The notes: generated by a model from the sequence alone, not told the origin. A stretch of DNA of 64,000 nt from an uncultured bacterium (GCA_934621605.1 CAKTUZ010000015.1:1-64000); one strand, 5' to 3'; shown: positions 8,787 to 17,613, counted from the stretch's first letter. Made by a program: numbers and translations.

Positions 8787-11700
8787 TACTTAATTCTCCT
8801 TTGCTTCACATAATGTACCCATTTTAAGTACAATTTCGTTTTAATTTCCTTCTCATCACGCTGCGTGCTAAAATCTTTCATAAAGCATTGACTTAAAGCC
8901 ATAACTTCAGCGTTGGAAGCATTGGGTAAAATTTGCAACGCTAAATCTTTTAGCGCATTGGTGAGCTCACTGTCAGTAGATGAAGTAAGTACACAATTTT
9001 TGACTTTTTCTCTAAAGCCCAAAATACTGACAATTCTTCTAGACAATAAATCGAAATTGTTTTTACCTAAATCTTGCCGAGGATCTTCTTTATATTCCTC
9101 AAGCAATTCTTCGATAAAGCTCTGATTGGCAGAAGAAAGAGCTAAGCAAGACAAATTCTTCTCAAGATCTTCTAAAGAGAAGTCGAGCTTATGACTAGGC
9201 AAACGTCCATGAATAAGAAAACGAATTAACTGCTCGCGAAGCTTTTCTTTATCGGCACCAGAAACTAGGCCAGGCAATTCATGACTCTTAGTTTCTTGGC
9301 CCAATTCTAGCTCGGCAACAGTCTTGGTCTGTTTTTCTGGCAACTCAACCTGTTTTTGTGCTTCTACAATTTCAGACTCGAGGGAACTTGCGGTGCTACT
9401 CTCTAAGGGGCTAAAATCTGCAAATTTCCCAATTTGAACTAATACAGGTTCAACCCAATCATTTTGGTAAACAGCTGCCACGCCACGTTTCAATTTTGAC
9501 AGTTCGTCTACTTGGGCACTGTTTAAACTGGCCGCATAGCCCACAAGCTCACGATCGCTACGATCGGGCAAGCGAAGCAATATTTTAGTGTTGGTATTTC
9601 TAATTACCGACATATCTAACATACCCGGAGACTGGTCGGCAATAATAAAACCTTCACCATAAGTGCGCATTTCGGCAATAGAATTAGCCAGCATCTCGAC
9701 CGATTTGCCTAAAAGATTGGCTCCTTCGGAAATTTGCTCGGTAGAAGTGCGTTTAAGCAAATTGTGAGCCTCTTCCAAAACGGTCAAGTGAGTAAGTTGA
9801 CTATTGATACAGCCAGAAGACATGCGATATTCGTTAAGCTTCATTACCAATAAGCCCATAATCAGAGACTTAGTCTCTACTGAACCTACTCGACTTAAGT
9901 CGACAATGACGCTTTTATCAAATAAATCTGCGTTGGAAATTTCCTCATTAGAGAAAATAAGGCCATTAAGTCCAGTCGTTAAAGAGCGAACGCGAGTAAG
10001 TAAAGCGCCAGTATAATCGCCTTTGCAGTCGGCTGAATATTTGGATTCCTCGATGACGGTTTCAATTTGTTCCAAAACATCGGCAAAATTGGGATATTTC
10101 TGGCCTTGCTTATTTTCCGAAGTAACTAAGTCCCAACCGGCGGCACTATAAGCTCGCTCTATAGCTTCTTTTAAGATAGCAGGCATAGCTGCATACATAG
10201 GCCAGCAAACATTAAATATTTCGACTAACCTATCTAAGTGTTCCAAAATGTGAATATCTTCAGGAAAACTAAAGACATTGAGCCTCAAGAGGGCTGTCTT
10301 TTTAGGATTGGTACCATAAATAGAAACATCTGGATATTGGCCAAAAGCATGTTTATACTCGCCCTTAGCAGGTTCAACTACCAAGAAAGGTATATTGTAA
10401 AGGCTATGTAATTTGCCCAAAATTTCGTATACAGTATTACTTTTGCCCGATCCAGTAGAGCCGGTTACAAAAGTGTGCATAGTTAGAGAATCTACATCTA
10501 ACTTAACTTTGGTCTCGGTAGTACTGCCCATACTAAAGATATGGCCCAGTTCTAGGCTCCTGCCCTTATCCTCATGTCCGTAAGCGACAACTTCTTTGCC
10601 AAAATCGGCATGTTCAACTACAGGGAAACCGCAAACCGATTTTCTGGGCAAGCCCATTTGGATAGCTAATTCGTTGCTGCTAGACAGTGAAGCTGCCGTG
10701 ACTGGTACTTTGCCATTTTTAGCTTTATAAGCAAAGATAGGGTGGATAAAATTGGTGATATATTCCCTCAAAACAGGCAAATCTTTTTGGTTGCGGCGAC
10801 CCCAATAGTTGATAGCCGAAGTTTCTAAGCCTGATTGCGCTCCTTTCATAAGCGCCTTATAAGTACCGGCAGCCATTTCCGCCACTTCTTGGTTGTCAGC
10901 TAAGAAATAAGCAGCACATTCCCACATGCCCAAACTTTCACACTCGTTGAGTCGTTTTAATTGGGCGTCAATTCTCTCTAGTTCATTATGCAAAGTTTTA
11001 TTTTGCATAGTTAGTTGCATATTCTGCGACTGACTGGAAGTGCGTCCTTGGGTGTGAGTACTACTTTCAGAATGGCTGCTGCTTTTGCCAAAAGCTTCTC
11101 CCCTAGTGGAAGTATTACTTACAGATGAACTTTCATTGGAAGAAACTCCACTAGACTTAGTAGAAGGAGACCAAGCGCCCACAATAGCACCTAAGCCAAA
11201 GCCAGCCAGAGGCTGAGCTACACTAATAGCAGCAGCTAATCCCATCCCTACTCCTTTAGCCAAAGTTCCGGCGATACTAGAAGTAGAAGTAGAGTCGCTA
11301 TGTGCTGTACCTCGAGAATAAGTTGTACCTTGGGAAGTACTAGTACTTTTGCTATAAGAAGTGCCAGTAGTAGTACCTTTAGAAAGAGCGTCAGAAATAC
11401 TGAGCGCTTCACTAGTACCGTATGACATTTGCAAATCGGCAAAAGGAGAAAGTTGCGTATAAATAGCTTCGTAAGCGCAGCGAACCTTTTCCAATTCTTC
11501 TGCAGGCATGCTTTTGGCTAAAACTATAGCTGTATATCTTTGGCCTTGCATAGCCAAAGCCAATTTTTCCAAGCCTTGAATAAAGGTTTGGTTGTCCTTA
11601 AAATCTTCGTCTTTATTATTGGCTACACAAGAAACAGAAGCGATATTGCGCTCAGGAATAGTGGCTAAAAATTCTTCAGCTTGAGTATCTAATAAATCCG

Positions 11701-12193
11701 TCGTCTTGACGCCGGGGAATTGACCTACTAAAGCATTCTTAAGGGTATCTTTTAAAGACTTAGTAGTGCGTTCATTATCTAAAGAGCGCACACCCATATA
11801 AAAGTCGGTCTTTTGGCCGTTGCTATCGGCCACAATAAAGATGCCACAATTAAGATTTTGCAAAGCGCTGAAAACAGAGGCAAATTTGTAAGTGGAATAT
11901 TCGTCTTTTTGATAGACCATTTCGTTGATCTTAAAAAGACGAATACTGCTAATTTGCTTCAAGCTATCTTCTAGCGGAACTATTTCCAAGCTAGACAATT
12001 TGTTGAGATACTTTTTTAAAACTATATCTTCAATTAATTGGCTAGCTTGGATTCTTTGCGAAGCCAAACTGTCTAAAGTAGGCATACTACTTTTTGTTTC
12101 GGCGTTTTGAGAAATAGAGCCGGAACTTTGAGCCTCATCTTTAGGCGAAGTGGGCAATTGTCCACTATTTCTAAGCACAATAGCGTCGCTCAT
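8786..12193 (-). CDS. HerA/DUF87-type P-loop ATPase with Ser/Thr-rich and glycine-zipper insert
   Basis: An 1135-residue protein. Residues ~60-250 form an uncharacterised N-terminal domain. Residues ~255-400 are extremely Ser/Thr/Gly-rich and enclose a hydrophobic glycine-zipper stretch (GTLAKGVGMGLAAAIS, LAGFGLGAIVGAW, about 306-338) that could insert in a membrane. A helical segment follows, then a HerA/VirB4-like motor: Walker A GSTGSGKS at 578-585, Walker B HLTVLEEAHN near 805, and the RTYGEGFIIADQSPGML and RNTNTKILLRLPDRSDRE motifs downstream. The last ~190 residues are helical and charged. HerA-type ATPases are hexameric translocases of DNA or protein. Here the motor sits directly before a nuclease toxin whose gene it overlaps, suggesting it loads, exports or partners that effector. 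The ATPase call is firm; the role is inference. Confidence 0.85.
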   Translation of the reverse strand: MSDAIVLRNSGQLPTSPKDEAQSSGSISQNAETKSSMPTLDSLASQRIQASQLIEDIVLKKYLNKLSSLEIVPLEDSLKQISSIRLFKINEMVYQKDEYSTYKFASVFSALQNLNCGIFIVADSNGQKTDFYMGVRSLDNERTTKSLKDTLKNALVGQFPGVKTTDLLDTQAEEFLATIPERNIASVSCVANNKDEDFKDNQTFIQGLEKLALAMQGQRYTAIVLAKSMPAEELEKVRCAYEAIYTQLSPFADLQMSYGTSEALSISDALSKGTTTGTSYSKSTSTSQGTTYSRGTAHSDSTSTSSIAGTLAKGVGMGLAAAISVAQPLAGFGLGAIVGAWSPSTKSSGVSSNESSSVSNTSTRGEAFGKSSSHSESSTHTQGRTSSQSQNMQLTMQNKTLHNELERIDAQLKRLNECESLGMWECAAYFLADNQEVAEMAAGTYKALMKGAQSGLETSAINYWGRRNQKDLPVLREYITNFIHPIFAYKAKNGKVPVTAASLSSSNELAIQMGLPRKSVCGFPVVEHADFGKEVVAYGHEDKGRSLELGHIFSMGSTTETKVKLDVDSLTMHTFVTGSTGSGKSNTVYEILGKLHSLYNIPFLVVEPAKGEYKHAFGQYPDVSIYGTNPKKTALLRLNVFSFPEDIHILEHLDRLVEIFNVCWPMYAAMPAILKEAIERAYSAAGWDLVTSENKQGQKYPNFADVLEQIETVIEESKYSADCKGDYTGALLTRVRSLTTGLNGLIFSNEEISNADLFDKSVIVDLSRVGSVETKSLIMGLLVMKLNEYRMSSGCINSQLTHLTVLEEAHNLLKRTSTEQISEGANLLGKSVEMLANSIAEMRTYGEGFIIADQSPGMLDMSVIRNTNTKILLRLPDRSDRELVGYAASLNSAQVDELSKLKRGVAAVYQNDWVEPVLVQIGKFADFSPLESSTASSLESEIVEAQKQVELPEKQTKTVAELELGQETKSHELPGLVSGADKEKLREQLIRFLIHGRLPSHKLDFSLEDLEKNLSCLALSSANQSFIEELLEEYKEDPRQDLGKNNFDLLSRRIVSILGFREKVKNCVLTSSTDSELTNALKDLALQILPNASNAEVMALSQCFMKDFSTQRDEKEIKTKLYLKWVHYVKQRRIK

Positions 12194-12195
12194 AT

Positions 12196-12732
12196 TTAGT
12201 CACCCTGACTGACAATAGCAGCAGAAATAGCTCCACCTACAGCGGCTCCAGCAATAGCGCTGCCGACAATAACTGTAGCGGTAGCTCCCACTACAGAAGC
12301 AATTATGCCGCCAACGGTAGCTCCGGCTGCCGCGCCAATACCAATAGTGACAAACTCGCCATGGTTATTTTGGCAAACTCTGCACCTTGTTTCAGGATTA
12401 CTGAAGCTAACTTTATTATGCGTTGCTGGCGCAACTACAGGTATTAAATGATGGACCAGATCCCTAACATGGCTAATTCTTTCTTTAGAAAAGTTGGAAA
12501 TAAGCTTGACCATCACTTGGTCCATATATTCATTAGTCCACTTACTTTTGTCGGTAATAAACTCTTGGCCGTCATGTTGATCATAAAGACCGGGCATAGA
12601 AGCGGCCGCTCTTTCCATTTCGGCAAATTCAGCGCCAGTAGGATCAGTTAAGAAACTATTTTTCATCATGATCCTAACCCGAGTGACGTTGCCAGAATTT
12701 ACAGCTTCATAAAATGCATTAGTTAAGGCCAT
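12196..12732 (-). CDS. Small paralogue 2 with glycine-zipper C-terminus
   Basis: A 178-residue protein. Residues 1-100 are closely similar to the preceding gene (NAFYEAVNSGNVTRVRIMMK, EMERAAASM, YMDQVMVKLISNFSKERI). A short Cys-containing linker (CRVCQ) follows, and then about 45 residues of Gly/Ala/Val repeats (GAAAGATVGG, GAAVGGAISAAI) typical of glycine-zipper membrane segments. It ends 3 bases before the ATPase gene. The shared N-domain is not a family I can name. The C-terminus resembles the zipper inside the neighbouring ATPase, so the two may meet at the membrane; this is inference. Confidence 0.75.
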   Translation of the reverse strand: MALTNAFYEAVNSGNVTRVRIMMKNSFLTDPTGAEFAEMERAAASMPGLYDQHDGQEFITDKSKWTNEYMDQVMVKLISNFSKERISHVRDLVHHLIPVVAPATHNKVSFSNPETRCRVCQNNHGEFVTIGIGAAAGATVGGIIASVVGATATVIVGSAIAGAAVGGAISAAIVSQGD

Positions 12733-12746
12733 ATTTGCCCTCCTTA

Positions 12747-13184
12747 TTATTGAAAGATGGAATCGAGGAATCTTCCGAAGCCTTGTAATAACTGTTCAAA
12801 GCCGCCCTTAGGCCTTGGTCTTCTAAAGCGAGCTTCATCTCCATGACTAGAAGCAGAATAATCGTGGCTTTGAGAAGTTCTTTCGGGTACAGGTACCAAA
12901 TAGCGGACTACTTCTTTTAGATGGTTAATTCGTTCAGGAGAAAAATTAGATATTAGCTTAACCATCAATTTATCCATATAACTGTTGGTCCACTGACTTT
13001 TATCGCTAATAAGTTCTCCACCGTCATATTGGTCATAAAGGTCAGCCATAGAAGCGGCGGCTCTTTCCATTTCGGCAAATTCAGCAAAGCTAGGATCAGA
13101 CAACAAACTGTTTTTCATCATGATCCTAACTCGCACTACATTGCCCGATTGCATGGCTTCATAAAAAGCACTAGTTAATGACAC
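12747..13184 (-). CDS. Small paralogue 1
   Basis: A 145-residue protein starting with GTG, 12 bases after dynamin A and 14 bases before paralogue 2. The first ~100 residues match paralogue 2 (SAFYEAMQSGNVVRVRIMMK, EMERAAASM, KSQWTNSYMDKLMVKLISNF). The C-terminus instead is a basic disordered stretch (FRRPRPKGG) ending in an amphipathic helix (FEQLLQGFGRFLDSIFQ). It has no signal peptide or transmembrane helix. The duplicated N-domain with two different tails suggests one common docking module with two outputs, possibly a soluble and a membrane version. No function is recognised. Confidence 0.75.
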   Translation of the reverse strand: MSLTSAFYEAMQSGNVVRVRIMMKNSLLSDPSFAEFAEMERAAASMADLYDQYDGGELISDKSQWTNSYMDKLMVKLISNFSPERINHLKEVVRYLVPVPERTSQSHDYSASSHGDEARFRRPRPKGGFEQLLQGFGRFLDSIFQ

Positions 13185-13196
13185 AGTTACCCAGCC

Positions 13197-15491
13197 TTAA
13201 ATTTCCAATATGGAGTCGACGCGATTTTTAATATCTTGCAACCAAGCCAAATTGCGCTCAGTCTCTTTAATGCGCTCTTCGACTTTATCTTTTTCAGTCG
13301 CGTAGCTCTTAAGTTCACGCAATTTATCGCGAAGTATGTTGTCGAGGCGCTTAAATTCAGCCACGAATAACTTAGCTATTTCTTCAGATTCACTAACAGC
13401 GTGATTCTTAGCAGAACGGCCATTATTGTATAGACTCTCTTCAATGGGAGCAAAATATTTTTGCGCTAAATCGCCAGAATTGACGTAATACGTGGTTTCG
13501 GTTCTATATTCAGGGACCCATACATCTTCAGAGAACCAGCTAAAAGGATTCCACCACTTGCGACGGCTTTCGTAATGTCCTCCATCTTCAACTCGTCTGC
13601 TACGAGAACGTTCTAAATCAGAAAGTGAATAAGAGTTGGCATCCGGGATATAGCCGCTCATCATCTCTAAAGGGCTAATATTAATCTTAAGATTGCCTAC
13701 ACCAATTTCATTTACCATAGAAGCCAACTTACTCTTGTAGGCTTCTATAAGGGAATATCCCGTAGAGACAAGATTATCTTGGATCATATCTTCAAGTTCG
13801 GTTCTAAAGTTTGGTTCCAAACTAGAAGCGAAATCTTGCATTTTTCGTACTTCGTATTTAGCGTCGCTGAGACTAAGCTCTCGTCCACGCAAGTCGTTAA
13901 TTTTGCTTCTAATTTTGGCTTGATATTTTTCTACAATAGTATCAACAACTCGCGAAGCTTTATCTTTAACTTTTTGAACAGCTTCATTTACAGAACTTTC
14001 AAATGTTTTAGCATCTTTAAGCTCAGCGACTTTGCTCTCAATAATACCAATTTGAGCAGCAATTTGAGCGCATTCTTGCTGATTTTGTAAAAGCTGATTC
14101 TTAGTATTGGCTTCAACATTAAGAGAGTCGATGCGGCCAATAAAGGTGTCGACCACATTTTTAATTTTGGCCGTTTTGGCATACTTATCGACATATTGAC
14201 GAATAGCCGCTTCTACAGAAATAATGCCAGTATGGATTAAAGCTTCTTGGTTTTTATTGCCTGCAGTTTTAGCTTCAAATAGATCAGTTTCGATCTTCTT
14301 TTTCAAACTGGCAGGAAGTACAGCATATTGCTCAAGATGAAGGTTGTCATTGCGGTTGAATTTGCGAACCTTCATTTCAGTTTCGTCTATAGTGTCTTCG
14401 TCTAACTTGGTACCATTTTCTAAAAGACGAATATTTAAAGCTGGCAAAGCGGCTGCCGGGAATAAATTGGGATTTTCAATACCGTGGCTTTTTAAGTAAT
14501 CGCGCACTCTATCTAAAGTGGCAGCCATAGCTCCGTCTTCGCCTCGGCGGTCGTCCAATTTGTTGACTACAAAAATAAAACGATCTTTGCTTTGCTTGCC
14601 TCCTACTTGCATACTTTCGGCTACACGTTGTAAAAGTGTATTATCATCATCAGAGCCAAAAGTAGCTTCCATAATATAAAGAACAAGAGCCTTGGAGGAT
14701 TGGCCCAAGAACTTACTCTGTACCGCTTTATGCTCGGGATCGCGAGAATTATTCGGTCCTGGCGTATCTACTAAAACTAAAGAAATTTCGTCAGAAGAAA
14801 CAAAGGGAATATTGCCATTAGCTTCAATAGTCGATACTCTAGTGTCGCTATTGAGCCTTTCCATATCTTCATAGGTAAGATCGTTGCAAGTTTGCAACAA
14901 AGTGCCATTTTTAGCGTAAACTTTGGCTCGCCACTTCTTGCTACCCTTAACATCTTTAAGCTTAGTAATAATAGCCGTACAAGCTTCTTGCTTAGAGGGC
15001 ATAAGTTTGCGTTCAAGCAAAGAGTTGATCAAAGTAGACTTGCCTGCGCTCATAGTAGCTACTACACAAATGGGGAAATCGCTACTTTTGGCATTTTCAA
15101 AAGCGTTTTTAAGCGCAGGGTCACGCAATTCTTCGAAGGGGCCAGCCTGAATATCTTGGAAAATTTGCTCAACTAGCTTTTGTTTTTCAGCTACTTCTTT
15201 AGCAGGGATAAAATCTATAGCCACGCTTAAAAATTTGTTAGTTTCTTTAGCTTGCTCAAAAACTTCGCTTAAATCTTCATAGTCAGAAACTGTACCATGA
15301 AAAGTTATCTGGAAATTACTATCATTAAATTCATCAACTAAAGCTTGAGGCAGCTTTTCTACCCACTCTTGTAAACGCGAATCAGGCTTAATAGACTCAG
15401 CGATCTTACTATTTCCAGCCAACTGCTTCCCGTCAACAGTGAACTTTGTTTTCAAAGTATAAGGATTGTACTCGATAAAGACCTTTTTCAT
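13197..15491 (-). CDS. Dynamin-like GTPase A
   Basis: A 764-residue paralogue of dynamin B and the first gene of the island. The same ~85-residue N-terminal domain (KKVFIEYNPYTLKTKFTVDG) precedes the G domain: G1 ATMSAGKST near residue 144, again lacking the canonical first Gly, G3 DTPGPN and G4 NKLD. The long helical stalk contains a tryptophan-rich stretch near residue 644 (WWNPFSWF) at the position equivalent to that of dynamin B, a candidate lipid-contact loop. The two GTPases match along their whole length, so they arose by duplication and then moved to opposite ends of the operon. A heterodimeric membrane-remodelling pair, as in Campylobacter DLP1/DLP2, is the analogy; the function here is unproven. 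Confidence 0.85.
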   Translation of the reverse strand: MKKVFIEYNPYTLKTKFTVDGKQLAGNSKIAESIKPDSRLQEWVEKLPQALVDEFNDSNFQITFHGTVSDYEDLSEVFEQAKETNKFLSVAIDFIPAKEVAEKQKLVEQIFQDIQAGPFEELRDPALKNAFENAKSSDFPICVVATMSAGKSTLINSLLERKLMPSKQEACTAIITKLKDVKGSKKWRAKVYAKNGTLLQTCNDLTYEDMERLNSDTRVSTIEANGNIPFVSSDEISLVLVDTPGPNNSRDPEHKAVQSKFLGQSSKALVLYIMEATFGSDDDNTLLQRVAESMQVGGKQSKDRFIFVVNKLDDRRGEDGAMAATLDRVRDYLKSHGIENPNLFPAAALPALNIRLLENGTKLDEDTIDETEMKVRKFNRNDNLHLEQYAVLPASLKKKIETDLFEAKTAGNKNQEALIHTGIISVEAAIRQYVDKYAKTAKIKNVVDTFIGRIDSLNVEANTKNQLLQNQQECAQIAAQIGIIESKVAELKDAKTFESSVNEAVQKVKDKASRVVDTIVEKYQAKIRSKINDLRGRELSLSDAKYEVRKMQDFASSLEPNFRTELEDMIQDNLVSTGYSLIEAYKSKLASMVNEIGVGNLKINISPLEMMSGYIPDANSYSLSDLERSRSRRVEDGGHYESRRKWWNPFSWFSEDVWVPEYRTETTYYVNSGDLAQKYFAPIEESLYNNGRSAKNHAVSESEEIAKLFVAEFKRLDNILRDKLRELKSYATEKDKVEERIKETERNLAWLQDIKNRVDSILEI

Positions 15492-15526
15492 GGCGCTTCC
15501 CTTTGGTTACTTGGCAGTATTTTCAC

Positions 15527-15546
15527 TAGCCCCACTAGCGGGACTA
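15527..15546. promoter_or_regulatory. Imperfect palindrome upstream of the island, possible operator
   Basis: TAGTCCCGCTAGTGGGGCTA (minus strand) is self-complementary except for four symmetric transition positions. It lies between the putative promoter and the first start codon, next to a run of 13 A/T. It is not followed by T on the strand being transcribed, so a terminator is unlikely. A repressor site or leader hairpin is possible. Confidence 0.35.
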
Positions 15547-15576
15547 ACAAAAAAAAAAAAACGATAACTACGCGTT

Positions 15577-15606
15577 ATTCTAACGCACATGGTAATATAA
15601 AATCAA
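15577..15606 (-). promoter_or_regulatory. Candidate sigma-70-type promoter of the accessory island
   Basis: On the minus strand TTGATT (15601-15606) and TAGAAT (15577-15582) are separated by 18 bases in AT-rich DNA, about 85 bases before the start of dynamin A and after the tRNA-Ser terminator. No better pair is seen in the gap. Assigned by eye. Confidence 0.4.
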
Positions 15607-15674
15607 TATACAAAAATGGTTAAAAAGCGTAAAAATTAACAAACTGAGAATTAAATTCAATTTTTAAACAAAAA

Positions 15675-15708
15675 AAATCCGAACCGTACAAAAAATACGA
15701 TTCGGATT
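15675..15708 (-). terminator. Rho-independent terminator after tRNA-Ser
   Basis: AAATCCGAATCGTA and TACGGTTCGGATTT form a 14-pair stem (one G-T) with a short loop, followed by a T tract on the minus strand. It isolates the accessory island from tRNA-Ser transcription. Confidence 0.8.
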
Positions 15709-15722
15709 TTACTTTATATTGG

Positions 15723-15809
15723 CGGAGAGCGAGGGATTCGAACCCCCGGTGACATTACTGCCACGGCGGTTTTCAAGACCGCTGCTTTCGGCCACTCAGC
15801 CAGCTCTCC
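15723..15809 (-). tRNA. tRNA-Ser(TGA)
   Basis: An 87-base cloverleaf on the minus strand. The acceptor stem GGAGAGC pairs with GCTCTCC. The anticodon arm GCGGT-CTTGAAA-ACCGC has anticodon TGA. A long variable arm (GTGGCAGTAATGTCAC) is typical of serine tRNA, and the T arm is GGGGGTTCGAATCCC. CCA is not encoded. Its 3' side faces the accessory island, a common integration site, but no duplicated tRNA end is visible within this window. Confidence 0.95.
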
Positions 15810-15930
15810 ACAACAAGCAACGGAACTTATGTTACGCTGCTAAAAAGTTTTCTCCTGCTCAAGCCAGAAAAAAAATGGGCGAATTGTAAGCGAACTTGCA
15901 ATCCACCCAAATATAGGTTAATTACTTCAT

Positions 15931-17361
15931 CTAATCATGGGCTGCCTGAACGGCTTCGCTAATAGTTTTTTCAGCGGCTTCTTTGCCATATTTGTCAATT
16001 TCCCGTAAGGCTTTCTCTCCATGAGTCAAGCAACCGGGACCGCCGATACAACCACCTATACAAGCCATACCTTCAATAAAATTGTAAGGAGATTTACCAC
16101 AATTGGCTAAAAGCAAAGCTTTACGACATTCATTCAAACCGCTGCAAGAAACAGCTTTCAGTTCAAAATCGGTAACACCATGCTCTTTAAGCCCTTCTTT
16201 AACAGCATCAGCCAAACCGCCACAGCGTGCGAAAATACGACCAAAGTAAGAAGCGGTCTCCAGGGTTTCCTCTTCCAAGGAAGCTACGTCTATATCAAGG
16301 CCATCAAAGAGAGCTTGCAACTCTTCAAAAGTAATAGTGACATCTACGTAAGGACTGACTGTATCGAGTTTAGCTTCCATCTTCTTGGCAGTACAAGGAC
16401 CAACGAAAACGACTTTGCAACCAGGATCTTTCTCTTTGATAAACTTGGCAATAGTAGCCATAGGAGACAAACTATGAGAAATTTTATCAGTAAGCTTAGG
16501 GAACTCTTTTTGGACGAAAGAAACAAAAGCTGGACAACAGGAACTAATCAGGAAGCCTTTTTCGGCTAATTCCTTAGATTCGTTGAAGGCTACCATATCG
16601 GCGCCCAAAGCGGCTTCCCATACACCATGGAAACCACATTCTTTGATAGCGTGAATAACTTGGCCTAATTTGGCATAACTAAACTGACCAGCAATAGAAG
16701 GAGCAACTACGGCATAGACGTTGGGGCCGCCTTGCTTGGCATGGCGCAACATATCGATAACATTAAGTATGAAAGACTTATCAACGATAGCGCCAAAGGG
16801 ACACTGGTAAACACAAGCGCCGCAACGTACGCATTTATCTGCGTTAATAGAAGCGACCTTTTCCTCGTTCATGCTGATGGCTTTAGCTTTGCAAGCATTT
16901 TCACAAGGACGCTTAAAGTTCATAATGGCATTATAAGGACAAACTTTAGCGCACATACCACACTCGACGCATTTGTCTTTGTCAATACGAGCTTTCTGAT
17001 TTTCGTCAAAACTGATAGCTCCGCGACGGCAAGCCTGTTCGCAGCGATGGGCGATACAACCGCGGCAAGCGTTGGTAACTTCATAACCGCCTACAGGACA
17101 TTCGTCACAAGCAATATCTAAAACTTCAATAATATTTTCGTTGCTAGCAGTGCCACCTAAGGCCATACGGACACGATCGCCTAAAATCGCACGCTCTTTA
17201 AATACACAACAGCGCATAGTAGGCACTTTGCCGGGCACAATCCGCTTGGGAATATATTGAATCTCGTCCAATAACCTGTCTTTAAAAGCTAAGCGAATAA
17301 CTTCTTTAAGTACACTGTGCTTAAGGTACTGAACTTTAGTATCAAACTTAATATTATTCAT
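15931..17361 (-). CDS. Monomeric [FeFe]-hydrogenase, group B type
   Basis: A 476-residue enzyme expected to interconvert protons and H2 in the cytoplasm. Ferredoxin-like [4Fe-4S] motifs come first (CRGCIAHRCEQACRRG, CVECGMCAKVCPYN, CVRCGACVYQCPFG). The H-cluster domain follows, with SSCCPAF, VGPCTAKK and MACIGGCIGG carrying the ligating cysteines. The second and third H-cluster motifs diverge from group A enzymes (TSCCPxW, MPCxxKK, GGGG), as in group B. I chose the ATG at 17361 because family members begin just before a QYLKHxVLKEV-like segment; an in-frame ATG at 17472 would add 37 residues without homologous character. It lies with rex and adhE on one strand, a redox-disposal block. No maturases (HydEFG) are in the window. 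Confidence 0.9.
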   Translation of the reverse strand: MNNIKFDTKVQYLKHSVLKEVIRLAFKDRLLDEIQYIPKRIVPGKVPTMRCCVFKERAILGDRVRMALGGTASNENIIEVLDIACDECPVGGYEVTNACRGCIAHRCEQACRRGAISFDENQKARIDKDKCVECGMCAKVCPYNAIMNFKRPCENACKAKAISMNEEKVASINADKCVRCGACVYQCPFGAIVDKSFILNVIDMLRHAKQGGPNVYAVVAPSIAGQFSYAKLGQVIHAIKECGFHGVWEAALGADMVAFNESKELAEKGFLISSCCPAFVSFVQKEFPKLTDKISHSLSPMATIAKFIKEKDPGCKVVFVGPCTAKKMEAKLDTVSPYVDVTITFEELQALFDGLDIDVASLEEETLETASYFGRIFARCGGLADAVKEGLKEHGVTDFELKAVSCSGLNECRKALLLANCGKSPYNFIEGMACIGGCIGGPGCLTHGEKALREIDKYGKEAAEKTISEAVQAAHD

Positions 17362-17613
17362 AAAAATAGAATCTTTCCCAGGATATAAAATTGACAATCT
17401 TGTTTCGACTGTCAAAAGTCGAAGACTCAGGAGAGGTTCGTTATTGGCACCAAAAAGGCGTACAACCGACAAGGATAAATCCCCACCTTGCCGAGCCGCA
17501 CGCCTACGGTGTTAATTTTTTTAACGAAAAGGCCAAACCCAGCCGTATTTTGCAGCGCCTCGGGCTGAGCTGCCGTTCTAAAAAAAACTGACAGCCGCCC
17601 GCACACTTATAAT

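Noticed and set aside
17391..17591. 66-residue plus-strand reading frame upstream of the hydrogenase
   Set aside because: No ribosome-binding site or recognisable motif, and it overlaps the hydrogenase leader.
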